DNA of 64,000 nucleotides from Rusavskia elegans (lineage: Eukaryota; Ascomycota; Lecanoromycetes; Teloschistales; Teloschistaceae). The notes under the pieces are model-generated. The model had not been told where the DNA came from. It did not search any database and saw nothing but the letters and a program-made list of their open reading frames with translations. The position numbers and the translations under genes are program-made. The stretch covers positions 42,884 through 106,883 of the forward strand of contig SAUG01000159.1 in the NCBI GenBank assembly GCA_011316305.1, in the 5' to 3' direction. Shown here piece by piece: positions 31,019 to 42,014 of this stretch; the stretch's first letter is position 1, and each line of letters opens with the position of its first letter.

Positions 31019-31042
31019 AAGATCTCAAGATCTCAAGATCTC
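31019..31042. repeat. Three perfect tandem copies of AAGATCTC in a shared promoter
   Basis: Copies at 31019-31026, 31027-31034 and 31035-31042, directly after TTAGAT, so the first also forms part of a GATAAG motif. Each copy contains the palindrome AGATCT. The array lies about 107 bp from the heme lyase ATG and about 31 bp from the first in-frame ATG (31073) of the decarboxylase gene, so it could bind a dimeric regulator or lie in a leader. No known fungal factor with this exact site comes to mind. Confidence 0.8.
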
Positions 31043-31112
31043 TCTGGGTTTCGCGTCCGAACGTCATCTATCATGCCCTTTATTATTTCAAGGACGGCTG
31101 CCAACCCCCACA

Positions 31113-31130
31113 ATGGGTCAATTGACATGA
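31113..31130 (+). promoter_or_regulatory. Five-codon upstream ORF overlapping the decarboxylase start
   Basis: ATG GGT CAA TTG ACA TGA. Its stop TGA (31128-31130) overlaps the downstream ATG at 31127-31129 as ATGA, the geometry used in coupled reinitiation. An in-frame ATG at 31073 would bypass it if included in the transcript, so its relevance depends on the transcription start. Confidence 0.4.
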
Positions 31131-32371
31131 ACGAGAAAAACGTATACCGTGCCAGTACGACTGCGCCGGTCAACATTGCAGTCATCAAGTCAGTCATGCC
31201 TCCAACTCCCGCCCCTTAATGCCCGTTCGCAGGCTGACATGTTGAAACTTCCAGATACTGGGGTAAACGTGACCCTCGTCTGAATCTCCCTACCAACTCG
31301 TCCCTATCTGTCACCCTCTCCCAATCAGACCTCCGTACCCATACCACCGCCTCGTGTTCCCCGAGCTACTCTCCCCCAGACACACTCCTCTTAAATGCTC
31401 AACCACAACCGGTCTCCGACGCCCGTTCGCAGGCCTGCCTGACATCCCTCCGCGCCCTCCGCTCTGCTCTCGAATCCTCCAACCCCTCTCTCCCTCCACT
31501 ATCATCCTACCCCCTCCGCCTTTCCTCCGCCAACAACTTCCCCACAGCCGCCGGCCTCGCCTCTTCCGCTGCCGGCTTCGCCGCACTCGTGCGCTCCATC
31601 GCAGATCTCTACCAACTCCCCCAATCTCCAACAGAACTTTCCCTCATCGCCCGCCAAGGCTCAGGCTCCGCGTGCCGTTCCCTTCTCGGCGGCTACGTAG
31701 CATGGGATCAAGGTATCCTCGGGGATGGCACCGACAGCAAGGCTCGTGTCGTCGCGCCCCGTAGCCACTGGCCCGAAATGCGCGCCCTGATTCTCGTTGT
31801 CTCGGCAGAAAAAAAAGGCGTCAGTAGCACGACCGGCATGCAAACGACCGTGCGAACGAGCCCCATGTTCCAAACGCGCGCGACGCAGGTGGTGCCGAAA
31901 GCGATGCGGGAGATGGAGTTCGCGATAGCGGAGAAGGATTTCCCGAGTTTTGCGAAAATTACGATGAGGGAAAGTAATTCGTTTCATGCGACTTGTTTGG
32001 ATACGGATCCACCGATTTTTTATCTGAATGATGTTAGTCGGGCGGCGATTAAAGGGGTGGAGGCTGTGAATGAGAAGGCGGGGAGGATCGTGGCTGCGTA
32101 TACCTTCGATGCGGGGCCGAATTGTGTGATTTATTATCTGGAGGATGACAGGGATATCGTGGCTGGAGCTTTCAAGACGGTGTTGGGCCAGAAGGAGGGT
32201 TGGGCGGGCGAGCAGGGTAAAGCGGTGAAAGGAACTGAGGGAGTTTTGGAAGGGAAGGTTTTGGAGACGTTGAGGGATGGGGTGAGTAGGGTGATACTGA
32301 CACGCGTAGGGGAGGGACCGATCAGTGTAGAGGACCATCTGATTGATGAAAAGGGAGAGGTAGTCGTATAG
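31127..32371 (+). CDS. mvd1: Diphosphomevalonate (mevalonate diphosphate) decarboxylase
   Basis: Exons 31127-31188 and 31255-32371; a 66-nt intron (donor GTCAGT, unusual; branch CTGAC; acceptor CCAG). Product 392 residues. N-terminus NVYRASTTAPVNIAVIKYWG, with KYWGKRD created across the splice, is the family signature. The GHMP ATP-binding loop is SANNFPTAAGLASSAAGFAA. Next come RQGSGSACRSLLGGY, the TTVRTSPMFQTR segment and TFDAGPN with the catalytic-region Asp. Known reaction: ATP-dependent decarboxylation of mevalonate 5-diphosphate to isopentenyl diphosphate for sterols, quinones and prenyl groups. The start at 31127 matches the usual family N-terminus. An in-frame ATG at 31073 would add 18 residues. 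Divergent from the heme lyase gene. Confidence 0.93.
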
Positions 32372-32612
32372 ATTTGCAAGCGGAAATGTGTCATGACTAA
32401 TGCGAATGACTGAACGTTGCTTCTAAAACCTTTGCTTTACTGTCTCGGAGTATGATCATTGTAAAAACTCCTATCCTAGCCTACCGCGTTGAGTTGACAG
32501 CTCTCTGGGAAATAATTTCTGATAGGACATACATTCAAATCTATAAGCCTCCTCATATTTATTCTTCTCTTTCATATGCTTGCTATGATCAGCAAAGGTT
32601 GCCATATACTTT

Positions 32613-35600
32613 TTAAGTGTCCTGGCTCAAGAGAGAAAGCCTTACGAATTCTTTCACCACCGGCATATCTTTCTTCTCCTGCCTTCCCTCCTCACCACCC
32701 ACCAACAACGCTTTCTCTTCATCAACTCCAAACACCTCCTCCACAGCTCTCCCACACAACCCCACCACCTCCGTAATCCCCCCTTCTACCGCCCTCGCCC
32801 TCTCAACCATCCTCCTCCTAACAAGCCACTCCACCAACCTCCCCACCTCCTCCCCAACGCTATTCACCCTCTCCACCAACCTCCTCACACTATTCACCAA
32901 ATACTCCTCCTCATACACACTCCCCTTCTTCCCCCTCGCCCTCTTCCTCTCCTCCCTCCTCCGATTCTTCGAACTCCGCCTCGACGTCCCCGTCTCCGCC
33001 GTCCCACTCATACTCCGATTCGTATACCTCGTGAACAAACTGCCTCCCATCGAAGCCGCATCCGTCGCCGCAAGCGAGATATCATCGGGGATATCCTTCC
33101 CCTCATTGACATCACCCTCGAAGAACGCCAACGGGTCTTCCTTCTTCTTTTGGCGGAGTTCGCGGATGCGTGGGACTTGGGCGGTGAGTTGGGCTTTGCA
33201 GTCGGCGAGGAGTTCGGTGATGGAGGCCATGTTTTCCGTGAGGCCGGCGTCGAAGGTTGAGAGCAGTAGGTCGGTTTGCGAGGAGAGGGTGATGGTGCGG
33301 AAGGCTTCGGTGAAGAGGTAGCCTTTGCAGAAGTATTTTGCTGCTGAGGGGATGTCTTGGAGGTAGTCGAGGAAGATTGTTGCGGCGGCGCGGAAGTCTT
33401 TGGTTTCGATGGCGGATTGAGTGGAGGTGGTGGCGAGGGATCGGAGTTGATCGCTGGGTAGAGGGATCAAAGATGCAGTGGAAAGAGATTCCTGCCATTG
33501 GTTGGCGAGACGGTAGCAATCGCTGGCCTGGGTCATGTCGTTGAGGTAGTGGAAGGATGTAGCAGCTGCTTTGAATTGAGAGGTAGTTTTAAGATGGTCC
33601 GCATATAGCTGCATGATCGAAGAAAACTTTTCCTCGTCGTAACGGTACAAGCCCATCGTTTCCTCATAGAGATCATGTTTCACGGTGTACGGTTTGACCT
33701 CCTCGAATGCGTTCAAATCGCAGAGATGCCGAACAGCTTTCTTGAAGCGGCTTAAGTAGTCGTCGATGGAGAATTGGCGTCTTAGTGTATCCATGCGCTG
33801 CAGGTTCTGGAGGAAGGGCAGGTACTCCCTGGGATCTTTCTGTGATTGTTGAGCGATGAGCAACGTCAATCGGAGATCGTAGAGTCCAAGGGCGTTGTCG
33901 TATAAACGATTGACGTCTGCAAGGAAGCATATGTGCTCCACAACGTCATCGACTTGATCACTGCCCATTTCTGTCGATGGGTTAGCATCCTACCGATCGA
34001 CAAGCTAACATGACCACAAATGTAGGATATGTGAGGATCACAGCTACGCACGTACCACGTAATTGGACAATTTCCATTAATCCAGCGTCAAGATCTGGCG
34101 GGTTCTTACAGACTTGCGCAGTGATCAGGTTCTTGACATTAGCTTTCCTCCCAGACAAAGCTTCAAGGAATGCGTTGCATATTCTGTTGACTTTGCCATT
34201 TTGGACTCCTGCGGTATCGGTATCAGGCCTCTCATCGGCACGTAACGTCTCCCGATACATTGTTCTTGAGACGTCCTCCTCTCTAAAAGTCGCATTAGCA
34301 CTAACATACTTCGGTATCTACTGAAAAAGCCCTACTTCAAAGATGACAAGAACAAGTCGATATGCTCGGTTTTCCTAATCTGGTCGATGAACATGCCAAC
34401 ATTGGCGATGAACCCCTCCGGCTGGTGGTCATGTATTATGTTCATGTCCACTCGCTGATTCCTGCAGGCCAAGAATGCCTTTTTGTAGTTTTTCTCGGCA
34501 ATACTCTGACGCAGTCCTGCCAGAACCAGTGCTCGAGGATAGATCGTTTCAAGGTTACCCCGAGGCATCTGTAGGACCACGGCAAATATTGATGGTATAG
34601 CAGTCACCAACTTGGCGCCCCTCTCAATGCTGCGGCATCTTTCATCTGACTCAGGAGTATTAAGAGGTACTTCAAGTTCTTCTAGATTGATGGCTAGATG
34701 TACGAATTTCAGCAGGTGCTGGCTGGTGGTAAATATGAGGTGGGACGGAGTCACAAGGTAGGAGGTACATCCAGTGACTAGAAGCCGCCTCTTGAAGAGC
34801 AGAGAGCCGTTCTCCGCAAGCTTGAACTCCCCTGTTTCTGTTGGCGGCGACAATGCTTCAAGAGATAATGGCCATCCACGTCCTATACTCTTCGAGGTTG
34901 GATCCGGCTGATTCTGCTCTAACATGCCATCCTTTTGGACTTGATTTGGTGGCTCACTCTTGCTGCAATCTAAGACATATAGAGAAGTCTGTTCTGGATG
35001 AAGTACCTTGATCTGGAATCGAGGTTGGCTGGATTCCTCTGGCGCAGGTTTCTCCAAGATGATCATGACATCGTTGGCATTCGCTGCCATGTTGATCTCA
35101 TATAATGCCATTGGGGGAGGTATGTTGGCCTGTCTGAAGGGGGTGACTTTCAGAAGTTTCCCATCGATAACTGCAACGAGGCCGTAATCGGTAGGGGGTA
35201 CGATTGGTGCAGAACATACATCGAGAGCGTACTGGAGTCGCCGGATCTTATCTTGAGACCTCGGCACCAGTGTGAATTTCAAGGAATTTTCAGGATGCCA
35301 TCTCAAGTCCGGCTCAAATATTTCTTGTTTTAGGTACCAGTGGTAGTTCCCCTTGGTCCACAATTGGACGCGGTCATCGTACGATATGGCCAATACTGTT
35401 GAATCAACGTTCCATTGCAAGGCGCGAATTAGCATCTCGGTCCCATGCTCGACGCCGTCCAAAGGCCGCAGAGGGAATTGGCCATGCCTTAAGCCGTTGC
35501 GCTCAAAGAAGACGACCTGATGCTTGTCTTCGTATAGCTGAACCCCCGCAAGAAGATTGCCAGCTGGCCGCCAGCTCAAAGGCCCGATGAGTCCATTGAC

Positions 35601-36314
35601 TGGCTCGCTGACGCTATCAAGTGCGCCTTCACGAGAAAAGACCCGGATCACCCTTCGCTGCGTGGAGTCTTCAATGGCATTGACTGCAACGTAGGCGCCA
35701 TCTCCACGCCAGCTAATGCTGGTTTCCCCGAACTCGTTGCTCTCGGCTAGTCGTCCATCGTCGACGATCTCTGGCACTGTTGGGTCTCGAAGTGCTCTCG
35801 CTTTCTTTCCCATGAATTGGGTCTCTTTCTTGCCCCAACCAACCGAGACATGGTCTGAAATTTCAAGATCTCGAGCTGTCAATTCAAGACTGACCAAGTC
35901 TTTGAAGTCTCTGGTCAGATAGATAAGCGTATTCGCCTTGGTCGTAATGACTAGGAGTTCTTCATTAGGAGACCAAGCTGCCGCAGAAATGCCAGAGTCG
36001 ATGGAACCAACTATTTCGATTTTTTCTTCACCATCCGGATTTTCTCTGACAACAACGAGATCGCCAACATCTAAGACGATGCATGCTGTCTCTGTATCCC
36101 CAAAAAATCGGAGATCTAAGATTTCGTAAGGGTCCTGGGGAGCATCCCAAGATGCGATCTGCTGAAATTCATCACCCACCCACCTTTCTAGGTTTAACAA
36201 GCCACGAGTATCTCGTAGACACACTACACTATCGTTAGACACATCCCATGCAACAGCCTTGATACCAGCAGCACCGCCAGATGACGACTGCTGTACGCAT
36301 CTGAGGTTGCGCAT
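32613..36314 (-). CDS. elp1: Elongator complex subunit Elp1 (IKI3)
   Basis: Exons 36314-34336, 34282-34056 and 33970-32613; introns of 53 and 85 nt (donors GTAGGG and GTACGT; acceptors TTAG and ACAG). Product 1187 residues, slightly shorter than yeast Elp1. The N-terminal MRNLRCVQ starts a WD40-type beta-propeller region (to about 660) with AAAWSPNEELLVITT and ALQWNVDSTVLAISYDDRVQ. It is followed by helical TPR-like repeats (for example FLQNLQRMDTLRRQFSIDDY) and a basic patch near the C-terminus (NRRREERKRARGKKG), the place of the tRNA-binding basic region in Elp1. Known role: scaffold of Elongator, which modifies wobble uridine of tRNA (cm5U-type). Both joins restore conserved text (KEEDVSRTMYR and QLREMGSDQVDDVVEHICFL). 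Confidence 0.93.
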
Positions 36315-36711
36315 TGTAGATTTCCGGATTCAGAACCTTAAAAGTGGGCGCTAAATTCATATCATTTGCCGCCTCCGACATCATGTGTCTCTCTTTCAAG
36401 AGTATATTAGTATCAGACTTTGTCTACACGTCTCGACCAGTCGGTTCTTGCATATCATCGTCAAAGTTCATGTCTCACTTTGGAATCACTGATCATGGCA
36501 TTCACCTGGAGAGTTTGCTCGTGTCTAATCTCGAGTTGCAATAATATCGGTTCAGATGGAGAATGATAACGATCAGATCCCAATAGAGACCCATGGGATG
36601 ACAATGTTTCCGAATATGTACATGCCTGCCTGCTTCGCTCTCGACCATTCGAATTGTGATCCATAACGGGGCGAACAGATCCCGTGGACCCCTCCTCGCA
36701 AGATCAACCGT
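36315..36711. other. Elp1 promoter / COX8 3' flank
   Basis: 397 bases between two minus-strand genes. No gene, repeat or RNA feature noticed. Confidence 0.5.
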
Positions 36712-37070
36712 CTATACGTTCTTGTATGTTTGCCAGACTAGAGATGAATCAGTAATGAGGACCGTTTTGATTTGACGCAGGTACCAACCTGCAATGCCGA
36801 ACGGCAACCCGAAGAAGAAAGCTGTGTGTATGTCAATAGGTTGGACACAACAGTCTGAGCCTAGTAGCACCCACTCATCGTCCCCCAATATCTAAGCGCG
36901 AAATACTTCGTCAGGGGATTGAATGGGATGTTGCTTCGGGGACCTTCCGGATAGTGGTATGGGCTATCATTGAGACCGAACCGTGCAGGTGTGGAGTGGA
37001 AGCCGCGGGCGCCACGACGGGCGATCAAAGAGGACGCCGTTGAGGCTCGAAGTGCGGATCGTGAAATCAT
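36712..37070 (-). CDS. cox8: Cytochrome c oxidase subunit VIII / VIIc
   Basis: Three coding exons: 37070-36875, 36821-36789 and 36737-36712; introns of 53 and 51 nt (GTGGGT..ACAG; GTTGGT..CTAG with a TACTGAT branch). Product 84 residues. Residues 1-26 form a mitochondrial presequence (MISRSALRASTASSLIARRG) ending near RGFHSTPAR. The mature part keeps SPYHYPEGPRSNIPFNPLTK then YFALRYWGTM, the matrix-side motif of the family, followed by one short membrane segment (FFFGLPFGIAVW) and the tail QTYKNV. Exon 2 is only 33 nt. Known role: small nuclear-encoded subunit of complex IV in the inner membrane. The ATG comes directly after the acceptor of a 5'-leader intron. Confidence 0.9.
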
Positions 37071-37116
37071 CTATTGAATCAGTATCAAACAACATCGTAT
37101 CGCCAAAGCGACTTAC
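37071..37116 (-). other. cox8: 46-nt intron in the COX8 leader ending at the start codon
   Basis: Donor GTAAGT at 37116-37111 after GGCAAG; branch-like TACTGAT; acceptor AATAG at 37071. The next three bases are the COX8 ATG. Good consensus at both ends makes this intron likely. Without splicing, an out-of-frame ATG (TACGATGTTG) in the intron would lie upstream of the true start, so splicing probably matters for translation. Confidence 0.65.
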
Positions 37117-37376
37117 CTTGCCGTGGTGCGATTGATTGAAAAGATGGCGACGATGGAAGAGTGAGAGAGCTCTTCGAAGGGGGAGGGGGATTCCGCTTCT
37201 CAAGGGCGCGGAATTCGCGGAATTCGACGCTCGCTCGCCAGGCAAAACTTGGCTTGCTTGGGCATCTCATCGAAGAATATTTTGATTATCACTCAGTAGC
37301 CATCACATTCATTCGATCGCGAGAGGAATATAGATGTCGCCATTGAAGTTTTAGTCAAAGATATCAGCGGACCATC
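37117..37376. promoter_or_regulatory. Divergent promoter shared by COX8 and ILV6
   Basis: About 260 bases between the COX8 leader intron and the ILV6 ATG. Contains a GGGGGAGGGGG purine tract at about 37177-37190 (a pyrimidine tract for COX8) and GAATTCGCGGAATTCG at about 37210-37226. Both genes encode mitochondrial proteins. No Gcn4 consensus TGACTCA is present. Confidence 0.5.
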
Positions 37377-38417
37377 ATGGCTGCCCGAGTCATCTTACCT
37401 TTCCCAGTCAAGATTCTGCAGAGGCAGCCAATCTCGCAGATGATCTCAAAGACAGCCTGTTCTCCAATCCGCCATCAATCTTCTTCTACATCTGCTCTCG
37501 CATACAAAGCTCTCCATCGCAGGATATCACCTCTTCCTGCTCCAGATGCTACTTCCTGGTCCGCTCCAGCAGCCGTTTCATCCATCCTATACGAGACACC
37601 CTTGCCGTCCACACTCCCGCCGAAACGGCATATACTCAATTGCCTTGTGCAAAATGAACCTGGTGTACTGAGCCGAGTATCTGGGATCCTGGCCGCAAGA
37701 GGGTTCAATATTGACAGTCTGGTCGTCTGCAATACCGAGGTCGAAGATCTCTCGCGGATGACGATCGTATTATCCGGTCATGATGGCGTAGTTGAGCAAG
37801 CGAGAAGGCAATTGGAAGACCTCGTACCCGTGTGGGCGGTACTCGACTATACGGCAGCTCCCCTTGTTCAACGAGAATTGCTCTTAGCGAAAATCTCGAT
37901 CCTGGGTCCCGAGTACTTCGAGGAGTTGCAGTCCCATCATAGGGAAATAACGGATGCCAGTGCGTCCCAGTCGGGCCACCAAGACTCAGAGTCAGCCGAC
38001 ACGGACCAAGAAAACGGCAATCAAAGAGATGACTATCACCCAAGCCGATTGCCGACGAGCCAGGCACTACGACATAAGCATGAGCATCTGGAAGCAATCA
38101 CACATCTCACCCATCAATTTGGCGGAAAGGTTCTGGACATTAGCACCAATAATTGTATCGTCGAAGTGTAAGTTTACCCGCGTCATGTATGGGTCCTTTA
38201 CTCGGCTCAAGCCAGTCCTGACATGTTGCACCAACACAGATCCGCCAAACCAACGAGAATAGACTCCTTTATGAAACTCATATCTCCGTTCGGCATTCTC
38301 GAATCCGCAAGGACTGGCCTAATGGCTCTTCCTCGATCGCCCCTTTATGGCGCATATGAAGAACCAGAGAAAGAAGCAGGCGATCTTGTAGACGCTAGCT
38401 CGTTACCTCCTGGATAA
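37377..38417 (+). CDS. ilv6: Acetolactate synthase small (regulatory) subunit, mitochondrial
   Basis: Exons 37377-38167 and 38240-38417; a 72-nt intron (GTAAGT..ACAG) that splits a Val codon. Product 322 residues with a basic, Ser-rich presequence (about 1-35). The ACT domain starts at about residue 83: KRHILNCLVQNEPGVLSRVS, then GILAARGFNIDSLVV, the classic Asn/Gly-rich turn. The C-terminal regulatory domain includes ITHLTHQFGGKVLDIS and, after the splice, RIDSFMKLISPFGILESART. A hydrophilic insert (about residues 200-235, Asp/Glu/Gln/Ser-rich) interrupts the C-terminal half, as in fungal Ilv6. Known role: activates Ilv2 and gives valine feedback control in branched-chain amino acid synthesis. 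Confidence 0.94.
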
Positions 38418-38575
38418 AGTTCCATCATGACCTAAGGGTACTACTCGTGGGCACTCGTGCGCTCTGTTATTAGCGAAGGCGTTGATCTTCGAAAAAGGTG
38501 GAATGTACATAGACTACACATACCCTCTCAGGGCACTCGGACCAGAATCGTTGTACCTCTCAGAAACATGTAAAA

Positions 38576-39900
38576 ATGCCTAATTCAATCTCCATCAGCA
38601 ATCAAGGACAGCCTCAGATGGCAGTCAACTCAAACGAGGTTACATACGGGACAAGAGCCGCGAAAAGGTCACGTGACCTCGCGTATGCCCGCGTTTTCAT
38701 CTCACTGGCACGGTTGGTGGTGGATATTGCGCTAAGAAGCAACTGCTTTTGCTCCGTACAACGAGTCATCATTCAGAGAATATCAAACAGCTCTTCGTTA
38801 CCGAGTGGTTGAATTAGACAGGGTCATGCCACTGAAACACATCAGCAACGGATGGTTCGTCCTCGAGGAAAACGAATCGGAAGCTGAAGACTTGCTCTTG
38901 ACTCAGCAATCGGAAACACCAACACCGCACGAAGACATAGTGGAATTACAAAAACACATCCAGAATAAGAGAAAAGCTGAAGTCGTCGAAGTAAGCGATA
39001 GTTATGGAAGATCCAGTAGAACGAAAAGGAAAGCGGAAGTTATCGAGCTAAGCAGCGGTGATGAAGCTGATCAGCAGCCTCGGCAGACTGTAAGACGGAA
39101 TGTAACACGGATTACCGCCGGACAGAGGCGGCAGGAGGTTCGAGATGCCCTTGCTGTTCGTGATGCCATGACAGCAGATTTCGCCAAAAGACTTCGACGA
39201 AAAAGACAGCAGCGAAGCCAGCAATCGTCCGCTTACTTGAAATAATGGAAAAGCAGATTAAAGACCTTGAAGGCTTTCAGGACTTCAAGAATAAGGAGAA
39301 GGAGAAAACCCAGGTCTACAAAAAGTCACTGGAGGATCACCTTCAAGCAAGGAAGCGCGAGCTTGCAGCAGAGTCGGAGGAGCGAGGAAGGCAGCGTGCC
39401 GCAAAATTTGAAGAGCGAAAAGCGGAGCTCAAGCAACTTGAACGAAGGAGGGCTCGGCACGCAAGAGAACAGCAAATACTGGCAGAGGAGCTCGAAAACA
39501 GCAGGAGAGCGCAGGCGAAGCAACAGCCGTCGTAGAGAGGGCAGCTGGAAGAGAAGAAGCAGCCGAAGCAAAAATCCACGAGCACGCCAGGAAAATGGAG
39601 GAGCTTAAGAGACGGAATGAGCCAAGGACGTCTCGTCTAGCTTATGATCAATATTTGAATGAGATGTTTCGGGTCGCAGAAAGATCGTTTTGCGGCTTAG
39701 CGCCTGGGACCTGATCCCCAGAAGACTCGCATGCAGCATGCAAACGCTTCCAAGAGATCCTAGCACGACCAATCATCACCATGGAACGCTCTGGCCTACA
39801 CTGCAAGGATTGAAATCCCGGCTTGGGGAAGCAGATTGGACCAGACCTGCGTTCCAGCATCAAAATTCACGTGAGATCCAACATCAATATCCCCGGCCGA
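38576..39900 (+). pseudogene. Decayed coiled-coil protein gene with single-base frameshifts
   Basis: Likely exon 1 38576-38672 (ATG start) and exon 2 from 38737 (intron GTGACC..CTAAG). The frame then runs through a repeated KRKAEVVEVS/KRKAEVIELS element to a TAA at 39243. From 39245 a second frame continues as a clear coiled coil (KEKEKTQVYKKSLEDHL) to a TAG at 39533. From about 39526 a third frame carries on (REEAAEAKIHEHARKMEEL) to a TGA at about 39712, after which in-frame stops appear. Both shifts fit loss of one base (an A in an A-run near 39242; a G near 39526). Family unrecognised. I judge it a pseudogene; sequencing indels are the alternative. Confidence 0.55.
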
Positions 39901-40301
39901 TAGAGCTTCTTGTATGGCTTTTGATCCGTTGGGAAGCCCACACCAAGCGCTTCAGCCAGACGACCCAAATTGATTCGTAGCGAAACGAAAACATCGACAA
40001 GTTTACTATCAATCGATTGGAACTCAGCGTTGTACAGATGTTGCTGCAGATGATGTGGAAGGGAGATTCGTTTCCATTTAGGTGGAGCTGCCAAAATCTA
40101 TCGCCGTGGAAAGAACTAAGATGTCTCCGACACCAGGATCTGAACAATGTCTACTCCCGTTGACTGCATCGTTTGTCACTCCGCATCTCACAGCTTCCAA
40201 ACACCACGTAATCCAAAGAAAGCTCAGTCAAGCCGCTCTCTACCAGGTCGGAATGATCTTCGCCTATCCATGAATTAGCCTCACCTTCAGATTTCGCCTT
40301 T

Positions 40302-41140
40302 TCAATCATCGAGGTTCTTGCCAGGCCCCCAGAAACCATCCTCGTTAAATGTCGCCTTGGCCGTGGTGCCGTGCAATTTGATTATGTACAAGTCCGATTT
40401 GTCACTTTTCAATCATGGTTCCGTTGTCAACGTCCATCTGAAACCATACGGCTACTGTCGGTGTGGGAATCAGTTTACTACCTCCCAGACGCCCGGCCGG
40501 CGGGCTGATGTAGTATGGCGTTGGTTTCCGGTTAATCTTCTTCGCAACGACCGCTGCTGCTGGCGTGTCTCTGTTCTTGAAGAGAAATCCGTCCTCTGGA
40601 GCGTTTGGATCGCTGGTCGCCTCGCTGTCGAGCCAAGTTTGGTTGCAGACAAACTTCTGACCAAATTTGATTTTGGCATAGTTTGTTGCAGAGGTCACGG
40701 TGACTGATGTATTGTTAGTCCTTTCAATTCGCTTCCCAATGTCTCAACTTGGATCTGCGAGTACTGACCGCTGTGCTCGACAGAGGGTCCTGCTACCAGC
40801 CATGAAATACTCCTCGACCCATTTCACTGTAGTGGAACCAGCGACCACTACTGGATTCAGTACGCTTGCCGAGAGAGTCCAGCAAGAATCGGACGAAACA
40901 CCACTTGCATGAGCGACTACGTTAGAAACCTGGCCATCACTCATGGCTTGTGCGAAATAAAATCTCATGGGCGGTTTGTCACCGCCCCACTCCCTGACCC
41001 ATCGCTGGTCAATGTGGCACGTGAGGCTGTATTGGGTAAACATCGTGCCGCTAACGAAAGAGTCAAGTTTGTGGTCAATTGGGCTCCAGCCAGGAAAACG
41101 AGGAAGTCAAGAAGTTCTGGCAGGGATCAATCAACAAGTC
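40302..41140 (-). pseudogene. Decayed gene of unrecognised family with frameshifts
   Basis: Minus-strand reading. A long frame around 41070-40749 (for example QRWVREWGGDKPPMRFYF) joins through a 45-nt intron (40748-40704, perfect ACTAAC branch, CATCAG acceptor) to 40703-40405 (NQTWLDSEATSDPNAPEDGF). The frame breaks at about 40405: the protein continues in another frame (SDKSDLYIIKLHGTT) to a TGA at 40302. A similar shift occurs near 41077. The intact intron and protein-like text show a real gene that has lost its frame. I recognise no domain; the Trp/Asp/Pro-rich text suggests an extracellular or beta-rich protein, which is inference. Confidence 0.5.
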
Positions 41141-42014
41141 TGCTCAGGGGGCTGCGACTTTATATCTCTCATCCCACCGTCAGGCTCTTGCATCCTGCAT
41201 ACAAGCCGTCGCCGCTTCCAGCTAAGGCCCAGATTGACGGAGACGTGAAAGAAAATCTGCTTCGTCGAATGGAGTCCTTTCTGCCAGCAATGTGGAGCTC
41301 CGGTTCTGTCATGCCTTTCTTCCTGCTTGCAAATAGAGATCCAGTTGCAGCAGGTTTGCAGATGACAGATCTTGAGATCGGCAGCCTTTGGAAGTACCAG
41401 GCCCTTTATCATCCGGAGCCAAGGTGCGGAAGCAGCTATCGGCACAACACGTTACTAGGACACCGGGCTTTTCAGCTTCCATAGGTGACTTCAGAGGCGA
41501 TGCAGTAGTACATGGAATGAAAGCGACTGCCTGAAAGCGGTTCGACGGTGTCGAGACAATATCTGACCAATTTGGGTCTGGTCTACTATGAGGTCGCCGT
41601 TGCTCAAGGGTGAGTACATGCTAGCCTACTGGCTCCTTCTTCAAGTTTCAATGGTTCCTCATGGCTATCGATGGTTCCATTGGCTTTGGCCTTTTGTGAT
41701 CGACACCGAAAACGTATCCGTGGCGCTTCAGTCGTTCGAGCTCATTCCATATGCTCCGTGTCTATTGAGCTAGCGACAGCTGTTCTACACCATGCAAACC
41801 GCAGTATAAATGCAGTAGCCTTCATTATCAGCATTCCAACCTGGGGTCTCCATCATTATGTGGTGACCTATTCTGTCCCCTGGAAGGTACGAACAGTGCA
41901 CCAGATTCGATCACAGCATAATCGACTTCTTGTATCAATCATCATTTCGGAATAGGACAAAAGAAGCGCTCAAAATATCTCCTCACCTTTGGGTTGATTT
42001 CCTGCTTTCTCTGG

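Noticed and set aside
31661..32338. 225-codon minus-strand frame over the decarboxylase
   Set aside because: Antisense to a clear enzyme gene; His/Arg-rich shadow text without features.
32617..33321. 234-codon plus-strand frame over the Elp1 C-terminus
   Set aside because: Ser/Thr/Leu-rich antisense shadow of a clear Elp1 exon.
40909..41484. 191-codon plus-strand frame
   Set aside because: Overlaps the minus-strand relic, whose intron and protein-like text are more convincing; no recognisable family on the plus strand.
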